Positions 7,237 through 17,242 of a DNA stretch of 64,000 bases are shown here, in pieces. This stretch comes from Chitinophagaceae bacterium (GTDB lineage Bacteria; Bacteroidota; Bacteroidia; Chitinophagales; Chitinophagaceae): positions 186,001-250,000 of the forward strand of contig JAFKGQ010000018.1 of assembly GCA_017307755.1 (NCBI GenBank). Direction: 5' to 3'. The notes beneath the pieces were generated by a model, which was given only the letters and a program-made list of their open reading frames with translations, was not told the origin of the DNA and did not search any database. The position numbers were made by a program, and so were the translations under genes. Numbering within the stretch: position 1 is the stretch's first letter; each line of letters opens with the position of its first letter.

Positions 7237-8865
7237 ATGAACATAGACTTTAACAAAAACGAGGACGTCATGAAAATGGCGCTTAGCCAGCTGAGAAAGC
7301 GGCTGGACAAGATCGCATTGGGCGGTGGGAAAAAGTCCATCGAGCGGCAGCGGGAAAAAAATAAGCTCACACCCCGCGAACGTATCGCCTATCTCCTGGA
7401 TGAAGGAAGCTCTTTTATAGAGATCGGGGCCTTCGCAGGCTATGAAATGTACGAAGAGCAGGGAGGATGCCCCGCAGGCGGGACGGTCGCAGGCGTCGGA
7501 TATGTCAGCGGACGGCAATGTGTCATCGTGGCCAATGATCAGACAGTAAAAGCCGGCGCCTGGTTTCCCATTACGGGAAAAAAGAACCTGCGCATGCAGG
7601 AGATAGCCATGGAAAATCGCCTTCCGGTGATCTACCTGGTAGACAGCGCAGGCGTCTTCCTTCCTATGCAGGATGAGATCTTCCCTGACAAAGAGCATTT
7701 CGGCCGCATCTTCCGTAACAATGCGCGTATGAGTGCCATGGGTATCAGCCAGATCGCCGCCGTCATGGGCGCCTGTGTAGCAGGGGGCGCCTACCTGCCC
7801 ATTATGAGCGATGAGACATTGATGGTAGAAGGGAATGGTTCTATTTTCCTGGCTGGCCCCTACCTGGTCAAAGCTGCTGTCGGAGAAGACATCGATACAG
7901 AAACCCTGGGCGGCGCCGTCACCCACACGGAATTGTCAGGCATTGCGGATTATAAGTTCAGGACAGAGCAGGAATGTCTCGACCAGGTGAAAAAGATCAT
8001 GAGCAAACTGGGTGCACAACCTCCCGCCATATTCGACAGGATAAAACCCGCTGCACCCCAAAAGAGCCCGGAAGAGCTGCATGGCATTCTTCCGGAAGAC
8101 CCGTCCAAATCCTACGACATGCTGGACATCATCCATCGTATCGTGGACGACTCAGCTTTTGAGCAATTTAAAGAAGCCTATGGAAAGACGATCTTATGCG
8201 GCTACGCGCGCATCGAAGGCTGGGCGGTGGGTATAGTGGCCAATCAGCGGAAGATCGTCAGGAATAAAAAGGGAGAGATGCAGATGGGCGGCGTCATCTA
8301 TAATGACAGTGCGGATAAGGCTGCCCGTTTTATCATGAACTGCAATCAAAAGAAGATACCGTTGGTATTCCTGCAGGACGTCACTGGCTTTATGGTCGGG
8401 TCCCGCAGCGAACATGCCGGCATCATCAAAGATGGGGCCAAGCTGGTAAATGCCGTAGCCAATTCCATCGTGCCAAAGATCACCATTATCATCGGCAACT
8501 CCTATGGCGCCGGCAACTACGCCATGTGCGGCAAGGCCTATGACCCACGTTTTATCTATGCCTGGCCCACGGCCCGCATCGCCGTCATGGGCGGAGAACA
8601 GGCCGCAAAGACCCTTTTACAGATACAGGTCAGCGCCCTGAAAAGCAAAGGACAGGAGATCGATCCCGCCGAGGAAAAGAAGTTATTGGATGAGATCAAG
8701 GGCCGGTATGAAAAACAAACCACACCCTACTACGCCGCCGCACGGCTGTGGGTAGACGCTATCATCGACCCCACGGACACCCGAAAAATGATCGCTGAAG
8801 GGTTACAGGCAGCGGCACACAATACTGAGCTGCCTGTATTCAACACAGGTGTAATACAGGTGTAA
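7237..8865 (+). CDS. Acyl-CoA carboxylase, carboxyltransferase (beta) subunit
   Basis: A 542-residue biotin-dependent carboxyltransferase of the propionyl-/methylcrotonyl-CoA carboxylase type. It transfers the carboxyl group from biotin to an acyl-CoA. The N-terminal half has the acyl-CoA-binding crotonase fold with R-E-K-N-K-L-T-P-R-E-R-I near residue 40 and a G-G-A-Y-L-P oxyanion region. The C-terminal half carries the biotin-side motif with G-N-S-Y-G-A-G-N-Y-A-M. The segment F-L-A-G-P-Y-L-V-K-A-A is close to methylcrotonyl-CoA carboxylase. A role in leucine or odd-chain breakdown is likely, but sequence alone does not settle the substrate. The alpha (biotin carboxylase) subunit is not in this window. 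RNase HI follows nine bases later. Confidence 0.92.
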   Translation: MNIDFNKNEDVMKMALSQLRKRLDKIALGGGKKSIERQREKNKLTPRERIAYLLDEGSSFIEIGAFAGYEMYEEQGGCPAGGTVAGVGYVSGRQCVIVANDQTVKAGAWFPITGKKNLRMQEIAMENRLPVIYLVDSAGVFLPMQDEIFPDKEHFGRIFRNNARMSAMGISQIAAVMGACVAGGAYLPIMSDETLMVEGNGSIFLAGPYLVKAAVGEDIDTETLGGAVTHTELSGIADYKFRTEQECLDQVKKIMSKLGAQPPAIFDRIKPAAPQKSPEELHGILPEDPSKSYDMLDIIHRIVDDSAFEQFKEAYGKTILCGYARIEGWAVGIVANQRKIVRNKKGEMQMGGVIYNDSADKAARFIMNCNQKKIPLVFLQDVTGFMVGSRSEHAGIIKDGAKLVNAVANSIVPKITIIIGNSYGAGNYAMCGKAYDPRFIYAWPTARIAVMGGEQAAKTLLQIQVSALKSKGQEIDPAEEKKLLDEIKGRYEKQTTPYYAAARLWVDAIIDPTDTRKMIAEGLQAAAHNTELPVFNTGVIQV

Positions 8866-8873
8866 TATCGACT

Positions 8874-9347
8874 ATGACAAACAACGAACTGACTATGTAT
8901 ACGGACGGGGCTTCCCGGGGCAATCCCGGGCCCGGAGGTTATGGGGCCATCCTGTTCTGGGGAGGCCACCGCAAGGAGCTGTCCCAAGGTTACAAACGTA
9001 CCACCAACAATCGTATGGAGCTCATGGCCGTGATCGCCGGCCTCCAGGCGTTAAAAAAAGATGGGCTCAGGATCACCATCTACTCCGACAGTCAATATGT
9101 AGTAAAAGCATGGGAACAGGGATGGCTCAAAAACTGGATCGCCACTAATTTCAAAGGGGGTAAGAAGAACAAGGACCTCTGGCTGCAGTTTTACGAGCTG
9201 GCCAAAAAAAATTCCATCCGGTTTGTCTGGGTAAGAGGTCATGCGGACAATCCTTATAACAACCGGTGCGATGAACTGGCAACAACCGCCGCCGATGGCG
9301 GCGGTCTGCTGGAGGATGAAGGGTATGAGGAGGAAATGGGAAAATAG
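8874..9347 (+). CDS. rnhA: Ribonuclease HI
   Basis: Endonuclease that cuts the RNA strand of RNA:DNA hybrids, in primer removal and R-loop clearance. All four catalytic acids are in place: D11 (Y-T-D-G-A), E49 (R-M-E-L), D72 (Y-S-D-S-Q) and D133 (R-C-D-E-L), with H123 in R-G-H-A. At 157 residues it is the bacterial type without an N-terminal hybrid-binding domain; a short acidic tail follows. It lies nine bases after the carboxylase gene and is probably read from the same transcript. Confidence 0.97.
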   Translation: MTNNELTMYTDGASRGNPGPGGYGAILFWGGHRKELSQGYKRTTNNRMELMAVIAGLQALKKDGLRITIYSDSQYVVKAWEQGWLKNWIATNFKGGKKNKDLWLQFYELAKKNSIRFVWVRGHADNPYNNRCDELATTAADGGGLLEDEGYEEEMGK

Positions 9348-9353
9348 CCGGGT

Positions 9354-10439
9354 TTATCGCCCCGTAAGTTCCCGGATACTCTTTACCTCTTCCTCTTTAT
9401 AAGGTGTTCCGTCTTTCCTGAAAATATCATGGAACCATAAGGCCGGCTCGTCACCATTGGGCATGGGCGTATCCCAGGCATAGATGGTATTGGTCTTCCC
9501 CGAAACCAGACCCCAGCTAATAGCAGCTATACGCTCTTGTTTGAGCATGGGCATTATATTGCTGAACAGGCTCTTGTTCCTGCGCGCCATATATTCGGTG
9601 CACAACAGCGGGCGCCCGAACTTCTTCAGCGTGTCAATGGCCGCCCGGTGCAGCGCCGGCTCTTCATAATTGTGGTAGGTAATCACGTCGGACTGCTCCA
9701 GTTGGAAACCATTCAGTTCTTTCAGCTCCTTATTCCATACACCAATGGATATAGGCTGCCGGGTATCCACCTGCCTGGCCCAATGAATTACTTTTTTCAG
9801 CAAAGGCATGCTCCTGTTGCCGTAACCACTATTTCCCGGCTCATTATACAGGTCCCACAGCAGGATACGTGGGTCATTCCGGAAGGCTGTAAGCACGTCC
9901 TTCACATATGATTGCAGGGTATCTTCCAATGCCGGTCCTTCGGTATACAACAGTTCTCCCGGGTCCCTCACCCAGCCGCTGTTATGAACTCCTGTCCTGG
10001 GTTCGGGCTGTTTGCCGGCATGATAGCTGGGGTTCCAGCAGTCATCGAAGAATACAAACATGGTGATGACCCCATGGCGATGCGCGATGTCGAGATAGGT
10101 ACGCATACGTATCTTGAATCCTTCCCGGTCCTCCTGCCAGGCCAGGTGATGAAGGAATACCCGGACGCAGTTGAACCCGATGGAAGCTGCATAACCCAGC
10201 TCTCTGTTAATGGCAATCGTATCGAAACTTTCCTCCTGCCACATTTCCAATTGGTTGATCGCAGTGCTGGGAATAAAATTACAGCCTCTTAACCAACCCT
10301 TCGTGGCATACCAACCGGTGGCCTTTTTCTTACTCCAGATAGGGCGTTCCTTTTGAGCATATATATTACTACTAATAACTACGACGCTCAATAACAAGAC
10401 AATTCTTTTGTTCATGCTCATTGGTTTAACAGAATTCAT
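9354..10439 (-). CDS. GH5-like (clan GH-A) secreted glycoside hydrolase
   Basis: A 361-residue exported (beta/alpha)8-barrel enzyme. The acid/base glutamate is in W-D-L-Y-N-E-P (E200) and the nucleophile in L-C-T-E-Y-M (E282), the spacing seen in cellulase-like GH5 relatives. The ATG at 10439 shares one base with the TAA of the preceding gene (TAATG), pointing to translational coupling. A start at 10415 would give a more standard signal peptide ending in Y-A-Q. It is last in the susC-susD-GH43-propeller-GH5 operon, so its substrate should be a fragment of the same glycan. Which linkage it cuts cannot be told from sequence. Confidence 0.85.
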   Translation of the reverse strand: MNSVKPMSMNKRIVLLLSVVVISSNIYAQKERPIWSKKKATGWYATKGWLRGCNFIPSTAINQLEMWQEESFDTIAINRELGYAASIGFNCVRVFLHHLAWQEDREGFKIRMRTYLDIAHRHGVITMFVFFDDCWNPSYHAGKQPEPRTGVHNSGWVRDPGELLYTEGPALEDTLQSYVKDVLTAFRNDPRILLWDLYNEPGNSGYGNRSMPLLKKVIHWARQVDTRQPISIGVWNKELKELNGFQLEQSDVITYHNYEEPALHRAAIDTLKKFGRPLLCTEYMARRNKSLFSNIMPMLKQERIAAISWGLVSGKTNTIYAWDTPMPNGDEPALWFHDIFRKDGTPYKEEEVKSIRELTGR

Positions 10440-11539
10440 TATAGTTTATTCTTTAGTTGCCCGAATCGTATCTGCATGTTATGCCCTTTCGCAGTTCTTT
10501 TCACTGCGTTTAATACTCCTATTTTACCTGGGCTTATCTCATAGATACTACCCCACAGCGTAGCAGGCCAGGCAGGATCGGCTATCTCCCAATGTGCGCC
10601 ATAGTCATGACTCACCGATATACGACTGCTATTGGAAGTGACGACCAGCATGCCGTTACTGCAGGACAGGATATAAGGGCCGCCCAGCTGACCGGGAATG
10701 CTATCTCCTATTCCTCCCGGCCAATGTTCGCCGTCGGGGCTCGTCTTATAATACACGTGGCATTTTTGCGGTCCGCACACTTCATATACTACCACATAGA
10801 CCCCGTTCTTCATTCTCGTCCATACAGGCATGCCGGGCCGGGGATCCGGCTCCCCCGGGGTATAGACAGTCCACTGCTCGGCGCCCCAGGTGGCGCCTCC
10901 ATCCGCCGATGTCTTTTGTGATATGATCTGGCTATAGGAGGGAGATTCCGTCACATGTTTCTCATTGGCATATAACACCGACAACCGGCCGTCTTTAAGT
11001 AAATACAAGTGCGGCTCATAGATGCCCTTGTCCGGATGACCCAGTTCCCCGGGCTTCCCTTCATTGGCATCGATCTGGCTCCATTTCGTCCAGTGCACAC
11101 CGTTATCCGTGCTCTTATAGACCTGCAGTCGATAGGATTCCTGCCAGCGCACCGACCGGCAGGCCAGCAGCAGGCTGCCATCCTTCCACCGGATCATTTG
11201 GGCATTGTCAAGGTCCCTGCCTTCATCGGCAATCAGGGAGATAGGTTTCCAGGTCCTTCCCTTATCCAGGCTCCGGGAAACCCGCAGCACCAGGCCTCCC
11301 CTGGGATCCTGCTGATACCGCGCAGTCCCCGCTGTAGTATAGGCCGCCAGCCAGGTGCCGTCGGCCAGCTGCTGCATGCGCCCATATTGCGAACCATACC
11401 CGCCATGCGATCCCGAGGTATCCGGAGCATTATAGACAAGCGCCGTAGTCATCCATTCTATACTTTTATCACCCTGCGAAAAGCCGTGCACTGGCAGTAT
11501 CAGTCCGAACGGCACAGCCAGTGTCCAATGATATTGCAT
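10439..11539 (-). CDS. Sialidase-fold (Asp-box) beta-propeller glycosidase, possibly GH93-like
   Basis: A secreted protein of 366 residues from the ATG at 11539, which gives a clean signal peptide; the longer frame from 11596 would overlap the GH43 gene. It contains at least five Asp-box-like repeats of the S-x-D-x-G-x-x-W type (S-L-D-K-G-R-T-W, S-T-D-N-G-V-H-W, S-A-D-G-G-A-T-W and relatives), so it folds as a six-bladed propeller. Sialidases (GH33) and exo-arabinanases (GH93) share this fold. Co-location with a GH43 and no sialic acid genes makes an arabinan-type exo-enzyme more likely, but this is inference. Its stop overlaps the start of the GH5-like gene. Confidence 0.8.
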   Translation of the reverse strand: MQYHWTLAVPFGLILPVHGFSQGDKSIEWMTTALVYNAPDTSGSHGGYGSQYGRMQQLADGTWLAAYTTAGTARYQQDPRGGLVLRVSRSLDKGRTWKPISLIADEGRDLDNAQMIRWKDGSLLLACRSVRWQESYRLQVYKSTDNGVHWTKWSQIDANEGKPGELGHPDKGIYEPHLYLLKDGRLSVLYANEKHVTESPSYSQIISQKTSADGGATWGAEQWTVYTPGEPDPRPGMPVWTRMKNGVYVVVYEVCGPQKCHVYYKTSPDGEHWPGGIGDSIPGQLGGPYILSCSNGMLVVTSNSSRISVSHDYGAHWEIADPAWPATLWGSIYEISPGKIGVLNAVKRTAKGHNMQIRFGQLKNKL

Positions 11540-11564
11540 ATGTTGTATATAGATATCACATTCT

Positions 11565-12638
11565 TTACTCGCCTGAAGGGACAGCCATAGGCACATTGAT
11601 CTTCACCGGTGTCCCAAAATCAGGCGTACCGTCCTGCTTCCATGTAAATCGTTGAATTCGGGGATTACGGTTATCCTTACAACCTTGTCCGGGTAGGGAA
11701 TTGGCATGATACAGGATCCAATCTTCCTTGCCATCGGGGGATTTGAAAAAACCGTTATGTCCAGGTCCATAGGCGCCGCTTTCAGCATTTTTGAGGAAAA
11801 CAGGCTGGGGCGTTTTGATCCAATCGGCCGGATCCAGAGGATCCCCACCCTCTTTCAGGCTTAGCAGGCCCAATGTATAATCATCTGTCCAGCATGCGCT
11901 GGCTGAATAGACCAGGAATACCCTGCCCTGGCTGTTCTTTAATATCTCAGGACCTTCATTGACGGCCGGCGGAGCACCCCTCGTTTCCCATTCATATTGG
12001 GGGGCAGATATGAGGACACGGGGCGTCTCTAACGTCCAGGGATCCGACATCCTGCTGATATAAATGCATTGCTTGTTATCCGTAGCCGAGGGGTTACCGC
12101 TCCAAATGAAGTAGTCATGCCCGTTATAGTTTTCCATCACCGTCCCATCAATGGCATAGAGATCAGCAGACTTATCATATATCTTTCCCTTTTCCGTCCA
12201 GGCGCCCTGTGTCGGATCCGCCGCTGTGTTCTCCAGCACATAGATCCTTTGTGTGCTGATATCGCCTTCCCCGGCTGTGTAATATATATACCATTTCCCA
12301 TTGAGGAAATGCAGCTCCGGGGCCCAGATGTTTTTCGAATGAGGCGCTCCCTCAGAAGGTGACCACACCGTCGTAATGGATGCCTTTGACAGCTGTGACA
12401 TCTTGTCCGTTTTCCAGATGGCGATCCTGTTGGCCAGGGTATGCATATAATAGTAATAGCCGTCCTTCCGCACTACCCAGGGATCAGGGCCTGAGCTCAA
12501 TATCGGGTTGCGAAAGCTGCTGTCATTGACAGCCGGCTGCCCGCCAGGGTCTTCTGCATGCGCTTTCTTGCCGCAACGGGAGGTATTGATGGCCGTTACC
12601 ACAGCAGCCAGCAACAGGATGGTGAGGGTCCTTGTCAT
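11565..12638 (-). CDS. Glycoside hydrolase family 43 protein (arabinofuranosidase/xylosidase type)
   Basis: A 357-residue exported five-bladed propeller enzyme that works by inversion. The three family acids are visible: the base D52 in S-S-G-P-D-P-W, the pKa-modulating D164 in Y-A-I-D-G-T-V, and the acid E228 in V-N-E-G-P-E. Most GH43 members release alpha-L-arabinofuranose or beta-xylose from hemicellulose or pectin side chains. The N-terminus is a signal sequence; a cysteine at 22 lacks a good lipobox. It sits 27 bases after susD and 25 before the propeller gene, inside the operon. Confidence 0.9.
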   Translation of the reverse strand: MTRTLTILLLAAVVTAINTSRCGKKAHAEDPGGQPAVNDSSFRNPILSSGPDPWVVRKDGYYYYMHTLANRIAIWKTDKMSQLSKASITTVWSPSEGAPHSKNIWAPELHFLNGKWYIYYTAGEGDISTQRIYVLENTAADPTQGAWTEKGKIYDKSADLYAIDGTVMENYNGHDYFIWSGNPSATDNKQCIYISRMSDPWTLETPRVLISAPQYEWETRGAPPAVNEGPEILKNSQGRVFLVYSASACWTDDYTLGLLSLKEGGDPLDPADWIKTPQPVFLKNAESGAYGPGHNGFFKSPDGKEDWILYHANSLPGQGCKDNRNPRIQRFTWKQDGTPDFGTPVKINVPMAVPSGE

Positions 12639-12665
12639 AATTACAGATTAGTCGCGTACTTCCGT

Positions 12666-14213
12666 TTAATAATTGGGATTTTGTTTGAGGTTTGTATTCA
12701 GGTCAAGCTCCGATTGAGGGATTGGCAGCCATATATGTTTGCCCACCGTAAAGTTCGAAAAATCCGGATCATGCTTGGCTATCTCATCGACCTTGGCCTG
12801 GGTGTCCAGATCACCCCAGCGGACCAGGTCATTCCAACGGGTGCCCTCGCCGGCAAGCTCACATACACGCTCGTGCTTCAACTGCAGCAGGAACTGATCA
12901 TGGTTCATACCCGGCTTTATATCTGACAGCTTGGCCAGGCCACTACGTTGCCGGACCCTGTCAACATAGGCATATGCATCCGTCGTCTGGTTTAATTCAT
13001 TCAGGCATTCCGCATACATCATCAGTACATCCGCAAAACGGATCACCCTGAAATTGATGGGAGAGTAATAATCCTCGTACTTACGGTAATAATAATCCTC
13101 GTACTTGCGGAACCAGACCTCGCTGGATTTACCATAACGCTGGGTGAAGGTCTGACCATAGACATCCGTGAAATCGGGGCCTCTCTCGTCCGTAGAATCG
13201 AACAGTGCTGTCACTGGCAGACGGGGATCGCGCTGCCCGCCCGTTGTTTTCTCCTGCTCCAGCTCATTGACCACAAAACGTAAACTTTGTCCGTCGCTCC
13301 AGCCTATTCCCCGCGGGCCAAAGAACTGCGCCCTTTGGTTGCCTACACCAGCTCCTGCAACATCGTCATGGTCGGTGCCGCCCAGGTTGGCGTCGGAGAA
13401 CTGTATCTCGAACACAGACTCTTTATTGTTCTCGTTCAGATGAGTGAAATTGTCCATATAATTCGGCACCAGGTCATAATACTGCTTGCCGGCCCCTGTC
13501 ACCAGCCAGTCGAATGCCGCTTTGGCCTTGTCATATTCATGCGCCTGCAGGTAAGTCTTACCCAGGAGCGCGTAGGCGGCTCCCCTGGTAGCTCGCCCCA
13601 GTTCAGCGGCGCCATAATACTCGGGCAAGTCGGCGATGGCCTCCGTAAGGTCCTTTTCAATCTGGGCCCAATCCTGCTGCTGTGTAGCATAGGCAGGCCG
13701 GACCTTAGGGTCGGACGGCGTCAGCTGCAAAGGGACATTGCCCCACAGACTGGTGAGATTAAAATAATACAGAGCACGGATAAACTTGGCTTCCGCAATA
13801 TATTGCTTCTTCACTGTCTCATCCATTTTGATGGCAGGTACGTTGGCGATGACCTGGTTGGCCCTGTAGATCCCCTCATAATGGTCATGCCAGGTATTGA
13901 TACCGCAATCGAAATTATAGTTCACGATGAGGAACTTCTGCCAGTTCTGCAAGTCAAGCCAGGGGCTGTTGCTGGTGCCTTCATCGGAGCGAAGGTTCTG
14001 GTTAAAATGAAGCCAGCGGGCAAAGGATCCGATGCGATAGAAGCTGCCATATACGGCATTGATACCTGATTTCGCATCCGCGGCCGTTTTCCAGAAGTCC
14101 GTCACCAGGATGGTATTGGGATCGTTGACTTCCAGTTGCTTGTTGCACCCACCCAGGATCAGCGTCAACAACAATGCCATGGCAGACCCGAATATCTTTA
14201 TTTCTCTTTTCAT
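12666..14213 (-). CDS. SusD/RagB family nutrient-binding outer membrane lipoprotein
   Basis: A 515-residue surface lipoprotein that captures glycans and hands them to the SusC channel. Starting at ATG 14213 gives a lipoprotein signal with the acceptor cysteine at C23 (L-I-L-G-G-C), and the typical N-K-Q-L-E-V-N-D-P-N follows. The N-terminal helical repeats (Y-F-N-L-T-S-L-W-G-N-V-P-L) and the C-terminal R-V-C-E-L-A-G-E-G-x-R-W-N-D-L motif are diagnostic. The gene starts 20 bases after susC ends and is co-transcribed. Confidence 0.95.
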   Translation of the reverse strand: MKREIKIFGSAMALLLTLILGGCNKQLEVNDPNTILVTDFWKTAADAKSGINAVYGSFYRIGSFARWLHFNQNLRSDEGTSNSPWLDLQNWQKFLIVNYNFDCGINTWHDHYEGIYRANQVIANVPAIKMDETVKKQYIAEAKFIRALYYFNLTSLWGNVPLQLTPSDPKVRPAYATQQQDWAQIEKDLTEAIADLPEYYGAAELGRATRGAAYALLGKTYLQAHEYDKAKAAFDWLVTGAGKQYYDLVPNYMDNFTHLNENNKESVFEIQFSDANLGGTDHDDVAGAGVGNQRAQFFGPRGIGWSDGQSLRFVVNELEQEKTTGGQRDPRLPVTALFDSTDERGPDFTDVYGQTFTQRYGKSSEVWFRKYEDYYYRKYEDYYSPINFRVIRFADVLMMYAECLNELNQTTDAYAYVDRVRQRSGLAKLSDIKPGMNHDQFLLQLKHERVCELAGEGTRWNDLVRWGDLDTQAKVDEIAKHDPDFSNFTVGKHIWLPIPQSELDLNTNLKQNPNY

Positions 14214-14233
14214 AATTGTCTTTTTTGGAATTA

Positions 14234-17200
14234 TTAAAATCCGCATTGAATGCCGAACGAGACGATACGGCTGGCTGGATAATTACCGCTGTCATTCCCC
14301 CTTTCCAGCAGGCCATTGCCTACGATATCAGGATCGAGCCCGCTGTAGTGAGTAAATGTGAGCAGGTTCTGACCACTGACGTACACCCGCATGCTTTTGA
14401 AGGCAAACCGCTTCAATAGTTTGTCGGTGACATCATACCCCAGCTGCACGTTACGTACTTTTACATACGTCCCGTCTTCCAGCCAACGGTCCGTATCCCC
14501 ACGCGTATTGAATTGCACGTCGACGTCGCCGCTGTAAGCAATCCTGGGGAAAGAAGTACTATGGTTCTGCTCCGTCCAGGGCTGGATACCCTTCCGGTAA
14601 TTGGAATTATCATCGAACTTGTCGATCACGCTGCGGGTGGAATTGAATATTTTGTTCCCAAAGGACCCATATAACTGCACTGTCAGGGAGAAGCTCTTAT
14701 AATAGGCATTCACCAGCAGGCCGCTTTGCAGGGTAGGCCAGGGGTTGCCGACAAACGACCGGTCATCGTTGTTGAGTACGCCGTCCTTCTTCACATCCAC
14801 ATACCGAATATCCCCGGGTTTCGCGAATGGCTGTATCTTATGATCATCTATCTCCTTCTGGCTTTGAAAGATACCGTCCGATTTCAGCAGGTACCAGCTG
14901 CCGATGGGATGTCCTATCTGTGTACGGGTGAGCCCCGTGGCGATATAGGTGATCCCCTTCCCCAGGTCGCCTAACGCAAGCACTTTGTTCCTCACCGTAA
15001 AAACATTCGCCGTCACATCAAACTTCACCCGGTGGTCCGTATTCCTGTAGGTACCGGAGAACTCGAAGCCGCTGTTCTGTAAAGAAGCCGCATTTACAAA
15101 AGGATCGTCGCCCCGGTTGCCGCTGGTCTGCGGTACAGGTATCCGTGTCAGGACATCGATGGTCTTTGCCTTGAAATATTCCATGGAAATGGTCAGCTGG
15201 TTGTTGAACAGGCCGGCATCCAACCCAATGTTCGTGGTTTTCTTGGACTCCCATTTTACATTGGTGTTGACAAGCTGAGTTTGGATCGCTCCCGTCTGTA
15301 AGACCTGTCCCGAACCAAATACGGCTACCGGGAAGAGGTTGATCTTGCCAAACCGGTCGAACTCTCCGATGTTGGAAGTGCCCAGTTCTCCATAAGAAGC
15401 CCTTAGTTTGAGGTCGCTGATCCAGGGCACTTTAAAAAATGCTTCCTTGCTCAAACGCCAGGCTACCGACAAGGACGGGAAATTGCCAAACCGGTTATTG
15501 GTCCCAAAGCGGGAGTCGCCGTCACGCCGAAAGGTGGCTGATAGTAGATAGCGGCCGTCAAAATCATAGTTGAGACGTCCCAGGTAAGAGAAAGTAACGA
15601 ACTTATTTTCATATCCTCCGGTCTGCGGATTCAGCAGGCCCGCATCCAGCTGGGGATAATAAGTCCCGCTGGACGACTGCGTGATATCCAGCTTTTTCCC
15701 ATTGAGTTGGGAATAGGTCACGATCCGGTAGCTGGTGCCTACGACCCCGCTGATGCTATGTTTGGAGAATTTCTTATCAAAATTAATGGTGTTCTCAAAG
15801 AGTCTGGATAACCACTGCGCCCTGTTCTCATAGAAGTTGGAAGGATCCACCGGCTGATTGTAGGTCCAGCTCCCGGCTTTTCGCAGACTGGTGAAATGAT
15901 CGAAGCTGGTCTCCAGACCGTAGTTCATCTTGTAGACGATACCTGTCACCGGGGTGAGCGTGGCATAAGCATTGCCCCTGATCCTGAAATTGTATTGATC
16001 TTCCTGTAATAAATTATTCAGCGCCACCGGATTGGTCCCGAAAGTATATGCTTTATCGCTGCCATAACCATACCCCCCGGGGTTGTTGGCATCGTATAGA
16101 GGTATGACAGGCAGCATGCGCACCATATCGATGAATGGGTTGCCCTCCATCAGGTCCTCGTGGGAATTTGTAAGAGATAAGTTTTCTCCGATGGCAAAAA
16201 TCCCTTTGTGACCTTCGGAGTTCACCCGGACGCTGATGCGGTCGAAAGATGTTCCAAGGACAGTTCCCTTGTTCTTAAAATAGTTGCCCGATACGAGATA
16301 GGTGCTGCTCTGACCGCCTCCGGAAAAATCTACATTATATTCCTGCATGGCCCCCGTTCTCAGGATCGCCTTCTGCCAATCGGTGTTGATGGCGGGATTG
16401 AATTCGGTGGAGACGCTGGCCATGGGCGGTTTTCCCGCATTCGCATAGGCTTGCTTATTCAAATCGGCAAATTCGACATTATTGGTCAGGTCCCATCTTT
16501 TGGGCACTGTCTGGATGCCATACTTGCCTGAGACATTGACCTGCAAAGGCCCCTGCCTGCCTTTCTTGGTAGTGATAATAATAACGCCATTGGCGGCATT
16601 TGCGCCATAAATGGCAGCTGCGCTGGCGTCTTTCAGTACCTGGATGGACTCGATGTCATTGGGATTGAAATCCCGTCCTCCGCCGGTGATAAGACCGTCT
16701 ATCACAAACAGGGGGGCATTACCGGCAAAATTACCGATCCCTCTTATTTCAATGGTAGACTCCTGGCCTGGTTTCCCTCCGCTGCGCACGCTGACACCTG
16801 CCGCCATTCCCTGTAATGCCTCCCCCACTGTCGTTGCAGTGAGCTTCTTGATATCGTTCGCATTCACCACGGAAACAGCGCCGGTGAGGTCTTTTTTCTT
16901 TATGGTCTGGTAACCGATGACCACCACATCATTCAAATTGCCGGCGCCAGGTTGCAGGACGATGTTCAGGTCGCCGCCGTCGGCTTTTACTTCCTTATCG
17001 TTATATCCTACATAAGATATCACCAGGATACTCCCCGCCGGAGCGTCAATAGAAAAATGTCCGTCCGTGCCCGACAGTACGGATTGACTGGTGCCTTTGA
17101 TAGTAACAGATGCTCCCGGCAAAGGCTCGCCTGAGGATGAACGCACCGTGCCCTGAACGGGTGCGCCAATAGCCTTCCAGGAAAAAAAGAGGAAAAGAAA

Positions 17201-17242
17201 TATACATAAGGCAAAACGATGCAATCGATAGATACTTTTCAT
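14234..17242 (-). CDS. SusC/RagA family TonB-linked outer membrane receptor
   Basis: A 1002-residue TonB-dependent glycan importer. Its parts are a signal peptide (to about residue 26), a carboxypeptidase-regulatory-like domain (about 28-100), the family motif N-D-V-V-V-I-G-Y at about 103-110, a plug domain to about 220 with G-I-G-N-F-A-G-N-A-P-L-F-V-I-D-G, and a large beta-barrel ending in an aromatic-rich strand closed by F. It is the first gene of the operon and divergent from the hybrid sensor, the standard arrangement of a sensor-controlled utilisation locus. Confidence 0.96.
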   Translation of the reverse strand: MKSIYRLHRFALCIFLFLFFSWKAIGAPVQGTVRSSSGEPLPGASVTIKGTSQSVLSGTDGHFSIDAPAGSILVISYVGYNDKEVKADGGDLNIVLQPGAGNLNDVVVIGYQTIKKKDLTGAVSVVNANDIKKLTATTVGEALQGMAAGVSVRSGGKPGQESTIEIRGIGNFAGNAPLFVIDGLITGGGRDFNPNDIESIQVLKDASAAAIYGANAANGVIIITTKKGRQGPLQVNVSGKYGIQTVPKRWDLTNNVEFADLNKQAYANAGKPPMASVSTEFNPAINTDWQKAILRTGAMQEYNVDFSGGGQSSTYLVSGNYFKNKGTVLGTSFDRISVRVNSEGHKGIFAIGENLSLTNSHEDLMEGNPFIDMVRMLPVIPLYDANNPGGYGYGSDKAYTFGTNPVALNNLLQEDQYNFRIRGNAYATLTPVTGIVYKMNYGLETSFDHFTSLRKAGSWTYNQPVDPSNFYENRAQWLSRLFENTINFDKKFSKHSISGVVGTSYRIVTYSQLNGKKLDITQSSSGTYYPQLDAGLLNPQTGGYENKFVTFSYLGRLNYDFDGRYLLSATFRRDGDSRFGTNNRFGNFPSLSVAWRLSKEAFFKVPWISDLKLRASYGELGTSNIGEFDRFGKINLFPVAVFGSGQVLQTGAIQTQLVNTNVKWESKKTTNIGLDAGLFNNQLTISMEYFKAKTIDVLTRIPVPQTSGNRGDDPFVNAASLQNSGFEFSGTYRNTDHRVKFDVTANVFTVRNKVLALGDLGKGITYIATGLTRTQIGHPIGSWYLLKSDGIFQSQKEIDDHKIQPFAKPGDIRYVDVKKDGVLNNDDRSFVGNPWPTLQSGLLVNAYYKSFSLTVQLYGSFGNKIFNSTRSVIDKFDDNSNYRKGIQPWTEQNHSTSFPRIAYSGDVDVQFNTRGDTDRWLEDGTYVKVRNVQLGYDVTDKLLKRFAFKSMRVYVSGQNLLTFTHYSGLDPDIVGNGLLERGNDSGNYPASRIVSFGIQCGF

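Noticed and set aside
7189..7926. A 245-codon minus-strand frame opposite the carboxylase gene
   Set aside because: Shadow of the acyl-CoA carboxylase coding sequence.
13287..14069. A 260-codon plus-strand frame opposite susD
   Set aside because: Shadow of the SusD coding sequence; no start context and no recognisable product.
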